A DNA stretch of 64,000 bases, taken from Artocarpus heterophyllus. Lineage: Eukaryota; Streptophyta; Magnoliopsida; Rosales; Moraceae. The DNA lies in contig CM046339.1 of the NCBI GenBank assembly GCA_025403435.1, positions 1,504,212 through 1,568,211 on the forward strand, written 5' to 3'. Every line of letters starts with the position of its first letter. Within the stretch, counting starts at the first letter, position 1. This document shows, in pieces, positions 1-11,422 of this stretch. The notes under the pieces were generated by a model, which made no database searches, had not been told where the DNA came from, and saw nothing but the letters and a program-made list of their open reading frames with translations. The position numbers were made by a program, and so were the translations under genes.

Positions 1-68
1 CTATTATTTGAAAGCACCTTACAACTCTACCTATATTTTAAAAATATGAAATAAGGATGGAGTTATTA

Positions 69-2015
69 CCTGAGGTATACTAGGATACAATTTGCCCCGA
101 TTATATCAAAGTTGATGAAGTAGTAAATGTCTTCATACCCCACATGGATAGGCACTTCATTGCCAATGACATTTACCAGTATCAGGCATTGAATCGTCGA
201 CCCATCACGCATGAAAGAATGTGTGTATAGAGCCAACTGCATAAATTCTGGAGGTACTGAAGCAAAGTTAAATGCAGGCAGCTGTTCATTAGCAACGGTT
301 TGTTCTTATTCTTGTTCTACCTCAGGTTATGATTCTCTTGCTTTTGTAGAGCTTTTATTTTTTTGGTGTTTCTTTCTGCTTAGATCTTGTGGAACATGGC
401 TAGGTGCTCGACTCGTCTTTGTCAATGCGATGACTTCAACTAACCTCTTCGGCCATGCGACGAAGCTTCCAGCTGCTTCACCCACAGTCGTTGCTTTAAG
501 TGTTGGAACAGGCAATTCAGCTGTTCTAACTTTGATGGTAGTGATGCTAACATGCACGTTCTCTTCCTCTAATAGTCGCCTATGAACTGTATCAGTTGGA
601 AAACTCTCCATCCACACATTCCCAAGCGCAACAAGTGCACACCCACCATTACCTCTATCCTCAACGAAGAGCCTACATTGTTCAGGCTCTTAATGAGAAG
701 GTGACAATTGGACTTCTTGAGCTTCTAGAGCTTTTGCTACATTATTGGGAGGGTTACAACTAGCTTTGAAGCTGTTGCATTATGAGATGCTATCATCCGT
801 CGACTTGGCATGTCCTTGGGAAATGAGCTCGGTCACAAGACCCCGCAGTTTTGTAATCTCCATCTATATCTTTGACATTTGGGAATTCAATTTTGAAGTA
901 CCTGATTGGAGGTTGAAGTATTGAGACTGCTTCACATACTTCAATTGACCGCAAACACATCCTAAATGTTTCGATTTCCCTAGTGCCTTCATCAAAATTT
1001 CATCATTACCAACCGATTGGAAGCTCCCTTGACTTTGTTGCGTTGTTTATTCATCCTGTAAAACAAGAACACAACCATGTTATTCGAGCAATCCTTCATC
1101 TGGTACGAAATTATAAATTAATTGTTCGTGTTTAGTAAACTTACAATCAAGTTCCCAATTTCTGCTACTTTTGGATTTTTAAACTAGCCATCAGGACCTT
1201 GACGTGATTTTACCCACAACTCCTCCCGTGTTGGTAGCACGCCCGTCTTTGCAAACTGTGTTATGCTATGTTAGTAACATAGTAATGATAGAATAATTGA
1301 TATATGCAATATAAGTAAAATATTAACATACCAAGGATTGCTCGAGCTCTCTATATCTGACTCAGCCAACCATAGAGCAGTATTCATTTTTTGCTCTTAT
1401 TTTTCTTGCATTTGATGATAGTAGTTGGAATTTGGTGAAATGTCGATACCTCACAAAACCTTCCCAATCATCATCTTTCATGGAGGGGTAGTAGTGTACT
1501 ACCGTAGGAGGCCGTTTATATACATTTTCATCCTACTCTGGAATGGAAATGTATGGTTGTACGAAGGTAACATAGAGGTCGGATCTGAACCCCTTTGCTA
1601 ATTCGCCATAAACCTTTAAAGCCCTTTTCCTATACCAATCCTCGACTGTGAAAGCTTCATATATCTCTCTCCAAATCACATCTTTTACTTTATCTAAATC
1701 CTTAGACCTCCAATCTTTTGTCCATATTAGAACGTGCGCTCGAGTGAGGACTCCAATCCAACTATTTAATTCATGGCCGTGTACACCTTTCAGTTGGCTT
1801 TTTGAATCAAAAGTCACTTCAATTCTTAAACCTTTTTTTATCATCCGATGAATTTTTCTCATTAATGTAGCCCTTCGCTCAAAGTCTACTTTTGGATCAA
1901 ATTTAGTTCGCCTTCGTGGCTTACTGCGTTGGTTTCCTTCGCTATATTGCAATGAAGATAGAGTGCAGTCTTTATACTCGTCCTCGTACTGGTCACTATC
2001 GATCTCACGAGACAT
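69..2015 (-). pseudogene. Second CACTA gene: Transposase_24/DUF8039-like with start of a Ulp1-type module, decayed
   Basis: Read leftwards from ATG at 2015, the first exon encodes an acidic then basic region (MSREIDSDQYEDEYKD at the start) to a stop at 1533. In the same direction follow a segment with DDWEGFVRY and KIRAKNEY (about 1330-1500), one with FAKTGVLPTREELWVKSRQG (about 1195-1255), and a DUF8039-like segment with VGEAAGSFVAWPKRLV (about 430-620). The last visible exon has NEVPIHVGYEDIYYFI and ANCILVYL and ends at a GT donor near 69. These resemble plant Transposase_24/DUF8039 proteins; the last exon looks like the lead-in to a Ulp1 cysteine protease domain, which would lie outside the window. 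In-frame stops at the end of exon 1, after MVG, after GPDG and near 780 show decay. The protease assignment is inferred from layout; its catalytic residues are not in view. Confidence 0.7.
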
Positions 2016-2044
2016 TGTACTTGTGCAAAGTATTCAAAAGCTAA

Positions 2045-2700
2045 CACATACATACAAATATTAAATCACAAACTACACATATTCACATCTTCACATATTC
2101 CACTTCATACATTTTTACACAATTTCACAATTTCACATATTCATATAATTTTACATATTACACATATCCACAAATTCACAATTTCAATTACATATATAAT
2201 TTCACAAATTGCACATATTCACATAATTTCACATGTTACACATATTTACATAACCTCACATATTACAAATATTCATAAATTTATAATTTCAATTATACAA
2301 TTTCACATATTACACATATTGACATATTCACCACAAATTGCACAAATACTTTTCATCTTCACATATTCACAAGTTTACAATTTCAAGTTCCCAATTTCAT
2401 ATATTGACATAATTTCACGTAATCAAATCTTGGCATATTCATAATTTCACAATTCACAATTTCAACTACACAATTTCACATATTCATATAATTTCACATA
2501 TTACACATATTCATAAATTCACAATTTCAATTACATATATAATTTCACAAATTACACATATTCACATAATGTCACATATTACACATATTTACATATCCTC
2601 ACATATTACACATATTCACAAACTTACAACTTCAATTACACAATTTCACAGATTACACATATTCATAAATTTACAATTTCAAATACATAAGTTCACATAA
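2045..2700. repeat. AT-rich degenerate minisatellite (ttcacatattacacatattcac-like units)
   Basis: The stretch consists almost entirely of irregular repetitions of short words such as TTCACATATT, ACACATATTCA and CACAATTTCA, with no open coding sequence. It lies in what I read as intron 1 of the second CACTA gene, between the leader exon near 3222 and the ATG at 2015. It probably grew by slippage inside the intron. Confidence 0.75.
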
Positions 2701-3215
2701 TACACATGTGACGGATTAGGGCTGAGGGGTGGGTGGGGCTGGGGGTGAGGGGGTGGGGGGCTGGGGCAGGTGGGTGGGCTGAGGAGGTCATGGTAGGGGT
2801 AGGATCGGGTGGGGCGAGGGGCGAAGGGGGTGGGGGGGCTGGGGGGTGGGGGCGGGTGGGGCAAGGGGCTAGTGGGGAGGGGGCGAGGGGGCTAGGGAGG
2901 TAGGGACAGTGGGTGGGGCTGAGGGGGTCCTGGTGGGGGTGGGAGCCGGTGGGGCGAGGGGCGAGTAGGGAGGGGGTGAGGGGGGTGGGGGTTAGGGGCT
3001 GGTGGGTGGGTTAGGGGGGTTGCGACGGGGGTGGGGGCAGGTGGGGCCAGTGGGGAGGGGGTCGAAGGGTTGGGCAAGGGGCGAGTAGGGAGGGGGCTAG
3101 TGCGGCGAGGGGCGAGTGGGTTAGGGGCCTAGGGGGTGTCGTGGTGGGGGTAGGGGCGGGTGTGGCGAGTGGGAAGGGGGCAAGGGGGTGGGGGGGAAGA
3201 GGAGAGAGAGAGGGA
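2701..3215 (+). repeat. Extremely G-rich strand-asymmetric tract
   Basis: About 500 bases of the plus strand are made of GGGG runs separated by one to six bases (for example GGGGTGGG, GGGGCGAGGGG), with long stretches lacking C. Many sets of four G-runs fall within 30 bases, so G-quadruplex formation on the plus strand is plausible. On the minus strand it is C-rich and falls in intron 1 of the second CACTA gene. Proline-rich reading frames on the minus strand are compositional artefacts. Confidence 0.8.
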
Positions 3216-3221
3216 GAAGGA

Positions 3222-3355
3222 GCTTACCAACGGCGAGTAGGCAATGGCGGTGCGGTGGAGGTGATGGCGGCGGAGGGAGATAAGGATTTTAGAGAGAGAA
3301 AGAGGGATTTGAGAGAGAGTGAGGACTCTTGGAGAGAGAGGGCGTGCATATATAT
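3222..3355 (-). promoter_or_regulatory. Putative promoter and CT-rich leader exon of the second CACTA gene
   Basis: Read on the minus strand, a TATA-like CATATATATGC (near 3343-3353) is followed by a CT-rich stretch containing CTCTCTCTCCAAGAG and repeated TCTCTCTC. The leader ends at GTAAGCTCC near 3222, a good splice donor. This matches a plant core promoter with a pyrimidine-rich 5' untranslated exon. Position just inside a hairpin array and upstream of the ATG at 2015 supports a separate promoter for this gene. It is a pattern reading, not proof of transcription. Confidence 0.5.
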
Positions 3356-3409
3356 GGGTTGTAGGCACGAATTTCAAAAATTAAAAGGGGGGATGTTTGT
3401 GTCTTACAC

Positions 3410-3712
3410 GATGATTTTTGCAGAAACTGTCGTGGAAGAGAAAGAGAAAGTCTTCTATGACGGTTTTTGCAAAAACCGTCGTGGAAAACTAGTTTTTCCT
3501 AGTTTTCCACGACGGTTTCTGCAAAAACTGCTGTAGAAAATTCCTGCTTTTCACAATATTTGTGATGCTGTGAAAGGCTTTCCATGACGGTTTTTGCAAA
3601 AACCGTCGTGGAAAAATGCTGTTATTTTTTCAATGACAGTTTTTGCAAAAAAACATCGTGGAAGAGTTAGTTCCACGACTGTTTTTAGGAAAAAGCATCG
3701 TAAAAATTGTCT
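3410..3712. repeat. Hairpin array of ACGACGGTTTTTGCAAAAACCG units
   Basis: Six copies of a palindrome with core GACGGTTTTTGCAAAAACCG, some exact and some decayed, lie within 300 bases. Exact arms are near 3461-3482 and 3587-3608. Between the second and third units is a larger inverted repeat, GTGGAAAACTAG against CTAGTTTTCCAC. Related half-sites occur at the CACTA right end (7560-7615). In CACTA elements such subterminal repeats are binding sites for the element's DNA-binding protein. Here the array is internal, between the transposase gene and the promoter of the second gene. Confidence 0.75.
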
Positions 3713-3899
3713 TACACATAATATTCTTTGCTACCCAAGGTGGCTAGCCCGTGTGTTAAGCATCCAATGGCCCAGAATGTATACTTTATCTCTGTTTTCA
3801 CCACAAATTTAACTATAGATAGATATACAAAACCCGTAAAAAAATTGCAAAATGAAATAATTTACAGAAAATGTTAAAAGTAAATTAACATAAATTGGT

Positions 3900-6800
3900 T
3901 TATTGATGCTCATCTTTTATCTTTTTTTTCATTGGTTCCTCAATACATATCCATTCCATATCTTCACGAAGCAAGTGCAATACATCATCTTCAAAAGTAT
4001 CTATTTCTTCAACTAGTGGCAAGCCCTTTGTGAATGAAGGGATGTCTACGTAATCCTCATCTACTTCTTCACTGTCGATAACTATTCTTGGCTTTGTCGG
4101 GATGACTAGAGACAACTCCATGTCTTGGGGATCTGTAGTATAAAAAACTTGGATTGCTTGTGATGCCATAATAAAGGGATCATTCCTGTATCCCAATCTT
4201 CTAAAGTTAACCACCGTGATGCCGTCATCGTCGTTCTTAACATAGTTATTGTTGGCCCACTTGCACTTAAAAAGTGCTATGTGTAATCCCCCATAATCAA
4301 GTTCCTAAATATCTTCAATGAAACCAAAGTAGTTCATGATCCCATATACTGGATTCTTGTCCTTGGCGGAGGCAATATGCATAGCCTCAGCATGGAGAGT
4401 CACACAACTATTTTGCACCAGATACTTCTTATCTCTTTCACGAGTATAGAAAGTGTAACCATTAATGGAATATGACGTATACCTTGTAACCATCGACGAC
4501 GGTCCTCTAGCTAGGTTCTTCAACTCTTGTGACATGCCTCCATCTTGTGATGTGGAGCACTTGCCATAGATGTGTGCTCTAATCCACAACCAAAAGGTCT
4601 GGTTGTGTTCATCTTGCCACCACTTTTCATTTCTTGCTCTTTTTGGGTATGCTTTTTTAATTCGTTCATGTGAACCTCAATGAAAGGCTCCACTTCATTA
4701 GCATTGTGCAAGACATAAAGACAAGCTTGCTCTCACTCCTCTCGATTTACTAATGAAGGATTGCCTGTAGATAGTCCCCTAGCCTCAATGTTTATAGTCT
4801 TTGGCACCCTAATTGTGTCCGCATTAGATAGGTACTTAGAGCAAAATTCAACAGATTCCTCAGTTATGTAACTTTCTATAATACATCCCTCCAGCCTATT
4901 TCGATTCTTTACATAGCCCTTCAAAACCTTCATATATCTTTTAAATGGGTACATCCATCTCAAATACACCAGTCAGCATAACGTAACTTCACGTACTAAG
5001 TGCACCATTAAATGAATCATGATGTCAAAATATTCCGATGGAAAATACTTTTTAAGCATGCATAAGGTTTGCACCAACTCCGATTGCAGTGAATCTAGCA
5101 CAAGTGGATCAATGACCTTCGAGCATATTGAATTGAAGAACGAGCACAACTTGGAAATTGCAAATCTCACATCCTTTGTTAAAATTCCTCGCAAAGCAAG
5201 TGGTAGTAATTGCTGTATCAACACATGACAATCGTGTGTTTTCATGCCAATAAGTTTCAAATCCTTCATCGACACCAACTTTTTGAAGTTTGAAGAATAC
5301 CTGTCTGGCACTTTTAATGAAGCAAGCCATTCACAGAGCTTTCTCTTTTTCGCTCTGGATAACGTGTGCTTTGTTGGAGGTAAGTAAGTACGGCTCCCTC
5401 TTTTCTCGGGAAACAAATTAGGCCTAATCTCCATTTCCATGAGATCCAACCGAGCTTTTTCACCATCCTTAGTCTTGCCCGAAATGTCAAGCAACGTGCC
5501 GACTACAAATTCATAAACGTTTTTCTCAATATGCATAACATCCAAGCAATGACGAACAAAAAGTGTCTTCCAGTAGGGAAGATCAAAGAAGCTTGATCTT
5601 TTTTTCCATGATCCATCATTTGGCGGCTCGTCCTTACCTTGCTTTCTCTTACCGAATACGACTTTTATATATTGTACCATTTCAAATATTTGTTCACCTG
5701 TCAAAGGGCAAGGAGGGTCTCTTTCTTTGCTGTTGCCATCAAAGGCTTTCTTTTGTTTGAGGTAGCGATGCTTTCTTGGCAACCATCTTCTATGACGAAG
5801 AAAAATGGTTTTCTTACCATTCTTCAACTGTTTGTGAGACGTTTCCATCATGCAAATAGGACAACCAATAGAACTCTTCACTGAATAACTATATAAATTG
5901 CCATATGCGAGGAAGTCGTTAATTGTCCATATCAACATTGCACGGAGTGTGAATGTCTCTTTTCAGTAAGCATCTATAACTTCAACTCCATTTTCCTACA
6001 ACTTTTTTAGGTCATCGATTAACGGTGCCAAGTATACATCAATGACATTGCCTAGTTGGTAAGGACCCAAAATCAATAAAGACAACGTTAAAAACTTTCG
6101 TTTCACGCACATCTTCGGAGGGAGATTATAATTAACAAGTATTACGGGCCAAGTGCTATGCCTACTACTCATGTTGCCATGTGGGTTCATTCTATCCGTC
6201 GACAAAGCAAAATGTATGTTTCTTGGATCCGCACTAGAGTTGGGATGATCAGCTTCAAAAGTCTTCTATTGTGGTGAATCCGCCTAGTGTCTAAGCATAC
6301 CATCATCCACCTGTTTGTCATGATGCCATGTCAAATTCTTGGCATGTTCTTGGTTTTTGAATAAACTGCCTCAAACATGGTATCAATGGAATGTACCATA
6401 ACACTTTCTTTGGCACTTCATTCTTGCCGTCTTTTGGCTCCTTTCCTTCATTCCACCTTGCTTGTTGACAAACTGGACAATAATTCTCGTCCTCATCCTC
6501 TTTCCTATAGAGAACACAATCATTTTCACAAGCATGAATTTTCTCATAATCCATTCCCAAAGTGCTTATAGTCTTCTTAGCCTTATACATACTAGTTGCT
6601 AATTTATTACCCTCTGGTAGAAGCCTTCCTAAAAATTCCAACAGCTTTATGAAACTAGAATTTGACCACCCACCCGACGCTTTCAAATTCCATAATCCAA
6701 CAAAAACAGACAATTTAGTGAAATTGGTACACCCTTTATACACAGGTGTTTCTGCATCATTCATCATTGTCTCAAATAAATCTGAACGGTGCACAAAGTG

Positions 6801-7127
6801 TTCTTCTAAATCATTGACCATGTCAACCATATTGTCTTGATCATCCATATTATCCTCCACAATAGCTTGCTTTTCTTTACTTAGTAAAGTTGGATTGAAA
6901 TTAGACTCGCTATGAAAATGCTATGTTTGATAACTACTTATAATTCCATTTCAAAATAAATGTCCTCTAATAATTGGAATTAGATGCAATCTATGGTTTC
7001 TACATTGAACACAAGGACACTGAAGTTTATCACCATTGGCATGACTTTTGACAAAATCCAAGAACTGTTCGACACCATTCACATACTCTCTAGGCAATCA
7101 AAAATCCTATATCCATTTCCTATCCAT
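3900..7127 (-). pseudogene. CACTA TNP2-like transposase, decayed
   Basis: The family encodes the cut-and-paste transposase of CACTA elements. Starting at ATG 7127 (MDRKWI), domains follow in the expected order. A Transposase-associated domain (REYVNGVEQFLDF, CPCVQC) lies at about 7020-7127. A cysteine segment (HACENDCVLYRKE, YCPVCQQARW) and the core with STDRMNPHGN at 6205 come next. IWTINDFLAYGN (5930) and HCLDVMHIEKNV (about 5540) are followed by a DUF4218-like part (CHVLIQQLLPLALRGIL, about 5230) and a DUF4216-like C-terminus (about 4590-3900). Decay is visible: stops in the first codons, a stop after RGHLF, a frameshift near 6330, two stops near 6255-6285, a TGA near 4971 and others after the DUF4218 part. 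No functional protein is expected. Exon borders are not resolved. Confidence 0.88.
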
Positions 7128-7555
7128 TTTGCAATTCCTAAATGGAAATAATAATAGCAAATATTCAATCAAAATTAATTTCACAATTTATATATATACT
7201 TACCCACCTATATATATTAATTAATCATAAAACAAAAACATCACCCGTCATAAAACAAGTTACACATACTCATTATAAAAGAAAGAAATCATACGCATGA
7301 TCCACAATACAAATTTCATGGAATAAACAACAAAAAAAAACAACTATTTATCAATTTTGGATTAATTATACAACACAATCAACAACAATTTATCAATTTC
7401 TAACAAAAACTTACAATTTGGGCTGAGATTAAGGAGTGTGGAGGCGAAGAGGGACGGCAGCAACTGATTCAGACGGGTCTATGTTTGTATTTAAGAAGTG
7501 AGGTTTTGAATTGTGTCTAGATGTCGAGGTGGGAAAAGGGGTATTAAGGAAGCTA
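7128..7555 (-). promoter_or_regulatory. TNP2 leader, first intron and putative promoter
   Basis: On the minus strand a TATA-like TTAAATACAAAC (near 7480-7490) follows the subterminal repeats. A CT-rich leader (CCCTCTTCGCCTCCACACTCC) ends at a possible donor TTGTAAGTTT near 7415. AT-rich sequence to 7128 reads as an intron before the transposase ATG at 7127. The arrangement mirrors the hairpin-promoter-CT-leader layout of the second gene. Confidence 0.45.
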
Positions 7556-7559
7556 CCAC

Positions 7560-7720
7560 TGACGGTTTTTTAAAAAAAACCGTCATGGTAGCTTTGGCCC
7601 GTTCCACGACGATCTTTGTTTTCGTAGGCATTACTTGCTGCACTTTTTTCGCCTTACCACAATGGTTTTTAGGAAATGGTCGTTGAATAAAGGTTGTGTG
7701 ATCAAAAATTTCTTGTAGTG
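7560..7720 (-). repeat. CACTA right terminus: terminal inverted repeat and subterminal repeats
   Basis: The terminal CACTACAAGA ends exactly at 7720. Inward lie an inverted pair GACGGTTTTTT/AAAAAACCGTC (7560-7586) and single half-sites TTCCACGACGATC and CCACAATGGTTTTTAGG. The copia C reading frame resumes at 7721, which fixes the boundary. Confidence 0.85.
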
Positions 7721-10700
7721 GATATACTAGAAACAACACCCAATCCAGTAACAAACTTTTTGATCCAAACTACTTCCTTACCTACTTCTGAGGCATCTAT
7801 ATACTCAGCTTCTATTGTAGAATCAGCAACAGTGTCTTGCTTTGAACTTCTCCAGCTCACTACACCTCTATTCAAATAGAACACATAACCTGACTATGAT
7901 CGAAAGCCATCCTTGTTGGATTGGAAGCTGGCATCTGTGTAACCACTTACAACAAGCTCATCTTCCTTTCCTCCATACAGTAAGAATGCATCCTTAGTTC
8001 TTCTCAAATATTTAAAGATATTCTTGATTGCTGTCCAGTGACTTTCACCTGGATTTAATTGGCATCTGCTGGTTATGCTTAAGGCATATGAGACATCAGG
8101 TCAAGTACATAACATTGCATACATGATAGATCTAATAGCAGAAGCATATGGAATCTTATTCATCCAGTCTCGCTCATCCTGTGTCATTGGACACTAAGTC
8201 TTGCTGAGACTAATTCCATGTGACATAGGCAAGAATCCCCTCTTGGATTCTTGCATACTAAACCTATTCAATACTTTGCCAATGTATTTACTCTGACTTA
8301 GGCCAATAAGCCTCTTAGATCTATCCCTATAGATCTTGATGCCTAGAATATAGGGAGCTTCACCTAAGTCTTTCATTGAGAAACAATTCCCTAACCATGA
8401 TTTAACATTTTGTAGAGTAGGGATATCATTTCCAATGAGTAATATGTCATCAACATATAGCACTAGAAAGACTATTGTGCTCCCACTAACCTTCTTGTAA
8501 ACACAAGGCTCATCTTCATTTTTAATGAAGCCAAACTCTTTGATTGCTTCATCAAAACAAAGATTCCAACTCCGAGATGCTTGCTTCAATCCATAAATGG
8601 ATCTTTGAAGTTTGCAAACTTTTCTAGAATTCTCAAGACTAACACAACCCTCGGGTTGTGTCATATATGCATCTTCAAGTAGGTTTCCATTAAGAAATGT
8701 TGTTTTGAAATTCATTTGCCAAACCTCATAATCATACTATGCAGCTATGTCAAGGAGAATCCAAATGGATTTAAGCATAGTAACTGGTGAAAAAGTTTCA
8801 TCATAGTCTATACCATGTGTTTGCTTGAAACCTTTTATAACCGGTCTTGCCTTAAAGGTATGCATATTGCCATCCATGTCTGTTTTCTTTTTGAAAACCC
8901 ATTTGCACCCAATAGTCTTTAAACCATTAGGCGGATCAATCAAAGTCCATACTTGATTATCATACATCGATTGTATCTCTGATCTCATGGCTTCTAGCCA
9001 TTTATCACAATCAGGGCTATTCATGGCCTCTTGGTAGGATGTGGGCTCATTTTGATCCACAATCATCACATCATTATTATCAGTTAAGAGAAATCCATAT
9101 CTCTTAGGGCTCTATCATGTCCTAAAAGACCTTCTCGGGCCTTATGCTACTTGTGTAGGCTCAACAACTACTTGTTGATCCAGTTGAGATTCCACTGGTG
9201 GTTCAATGCTATTTTGTGATTCTTGAATTTCTTCAAGTTGAACTTTGCTCCCACTGGTTCCTTTAGAAATGAATTCTCTTTCTAAAAAGACACCATTCCA
9301 AGCAACAAAAACTTTGTTCTCAGAAGCATTGCAGAAGTAATATCCTTTAGTTTCTTTAGGATATCCCACAAAAAGGCATTTGTTTCATTTGGGTGCCAAT
9401 TTATCTGAAATTTGACGCTACACATAAGCCTCACATTCCCAAATCTTAAGAAAAGATAAACTAGGCAACTTCCCTATCCATATCTCATATGGTGTCTTTT
9501 GAACTGCCTTTGATGGAACTCTGTTCAGTATGAACGCTGTAGTTTCCAGAGCATACCCCCAAAAGGATATTGGAAGATCTGACTGACTCATCATAGATCG
9601 AACCATATCCAATAAAGTTTGATTTCTCCGTTCAAACACACCATTCCATTGTGGTGTTCTTGGTGGAGTTAATTGTTAGATTATCCTACAATCTCTAAGA
9701 CGATCAGTGAATTATTGGTTTAAGTATTCACCACCTTGATCTGATCAAAGTACTTTAATACTATTACCAAGTTGATTTTGTACTTCATTTTTGAAAATTT
9801 TGAACTTTTCAAAAGATTTAGATTTTTGTTTCATTAGATAGACATAGTCATATCTACTGAAATCATCTATGAAAGTAATGAAGTATTGAAAACCTCCTTT
9901 AGCAGTGGAACTTAATAGTCCACATACATCAGAATGTACAAGGCTTAATAAGTCATTAGCCCTTTCACTATGTCCAGTAAAAGATGTCTTAGTCATTTTG
10001 CCTAATAAACAAGACTCACATACTTCAAATGATTCAAAATCAAATGAATTCAAAAGCCCATATTGATGGAGTTTTGAAATGCGTTTCTCATTTATATGGC
10101 CCAAATGACAGTGCCAAAGATAGGTAGAGTTTAATTCTTTAGATTTAAACTTCTTTGTATTAACATTATAGATGGACTTTTTGTTTGTGTTTTCAATGTT
10201 CATAACACAAAGACCATTCGTTCGTGGAGCATATCCATAGAAAATGTTATCACGATAAATGGAGCATTTATTATTCCTAATTTCTTGTCCAAACAAGAAA
10301 CATAAATAATATTCCTACTCATAGCAGGTGCATAATAACAATTTTCTAAACTTAAAACAAGTCCACTAGGAAAAGTCAACTCATATATTCCTACAGCTAA
10401 ACTAGCAACTCTTGTTCCATTTCAAACTCGTAGGTCCACTTCGCCTTTGGCCAAGATTCTACTCCTCTGAAGACCCGGCACATAAGCACAAATGTGTGAT
10501 CTAGATCTAGTATCTAATACCGAGGAATCAGAAGTAGACAAATTGTCTTCTATAACATAAATACCTAAAGGAGTAGTCGCACTACTCTTCTTCTTCTTCA
10601 GATCATCCAAATAGAGCTTGTAGTTTCTTTTCCAATGACCAGGCTCATTGTAGAAAAAGCAAACTTCCTCCTTTGGTGGTTTAGCCTTAGGTTCAGGATT

Positions 10701-11422
10701 GGGCTTGGGGTTAGGCTTGGGCTTCTTAAAGTCCTTAGGAGCCTTATTCTTACTCTTACCCTTTCCTTTCCTTTTCATATCTTTCCCTTTATTAACCATC
10801 AGAACATCTTTGGTATTCTTGATGTTCTGTTCAGCAATCTTAAGCATCCCATGCAACTCAGAAATAGTCTTCTCCATATTATGCATGTTGTAGTTCATAA
10901 CGAACCCATCATAAGCATCTAGCAAAGATTGGAGAATGAGTCAACAGCCAACTCTTGGCTAATCTCAAGACCAAGTTTTTGCAAATGATTAAGATGACCT
11001 TTCATCTTTAGAACATGAGGAGTCACTGAACCGCCAGCAGTCAACTTGCACGGGAGTAATGCCTTTAAGGTGGCAAACCTCTCATTTATAGCTTTCTCTT
11101 GGAACATTTCCTTGAGATGGCCTATCATGGTATAAGCCTCCATTTCCATTAGTTGCTTCTGAAGCTCTGATTCCATGCTTCCAAGCATGAGGTAAGTGAC
11201 ATCAACAGAGTCATTGAGATGCTTATTGTGAGCATCCTCTTAAGCTCTAGGAGCATTAATAGCTAGTTCATCGGGGATAGGTTAATCAAGGACATATTCC
11301 TTCCTCTCTTGCTTAAGAACAATTCTCAAGTTTCTGTACCAATCAAGGAAGTTAGTCCCATTGAGCTTATCCTTCTCAAGGATCTTTCGCAATGACAAGT
11401 TACATGTGGTGTTTGATGCCAT
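7721..11422 (-). pseudogene. Copia C gag-pol, decayed and truncated
   Basis: ATG at 11422 opens a copia gag (MASNTTCNLSLRKIL, FLDWYRNLRIVL). The nucleocapsid zinc knuckle near 10660 is damaged (CFFYNEPGHWKRNY, two of three Cys changed to Tyr), and the protease site near 10505 reads DTRS rather than D-S/T-G. Integrase is recognised by WHCHLGHI and CESCLLGK (about 10140-10000) and FITFIDDFSRY (about 9880). Reverse transcriptase has FLNGNL (8700), KQASRSWN and LYVDDILLIGND (about 8430). RNase H shows VSWRSSKQDTVADST and EAEYIDASE (7860-7780), then stops at the CACTA after GVVSSI. Stops and frameshifts near 9100, 9400, 9650, 9740, 10340 and 8190 prevent a full polyprotein. Domain order protease-integrase-RT-RNase H defines Ty1/copia. 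Confidence 0.9.

Larger units (their letters stand above)
1..7720 (-). mobile_element. CACTA (En/Spm-type) DNA transposon, right-hand part
   Basis: The right terminus is visible: read on the minus strand, the sequence ending at 7720 begins CACTACAAGAAATTTTTGAT, a typical CACTA terminal inverted repeat. Inward of it lie subterminal copies of a GACGGTTTTT/AAAACCGTC motif, a promoter-like stretch and a TNP2-type transposase gene. A second minus-strand gene of Transposase_24/DUF8039/Ulp1 type follows towards position 1. No matching left terminus is present, so the element extends beyond the window. It interrupts the RNase H region of copia C, so it inserted after that element. The 3-bp target duplication cannot be checked because only one flank (GAT at 7721-7723) is visible. 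Both genes carry stops, so the copy is not autonomous. Confidence 0.88.

Noticed and set aside
2679..3077. Proline-rich minus-strand open frames
   Set aside because: They arise from the G-rich tract; frames are open only because of base composition, with no domain or start context.
3410..3720. End of a second, independent CACTA element
   Set aside because: No CACTA terminus is visible at 3720 on either strand, and the two genes are co-oriented. I keep one element as the simpler reading but list the doubt in the findings.
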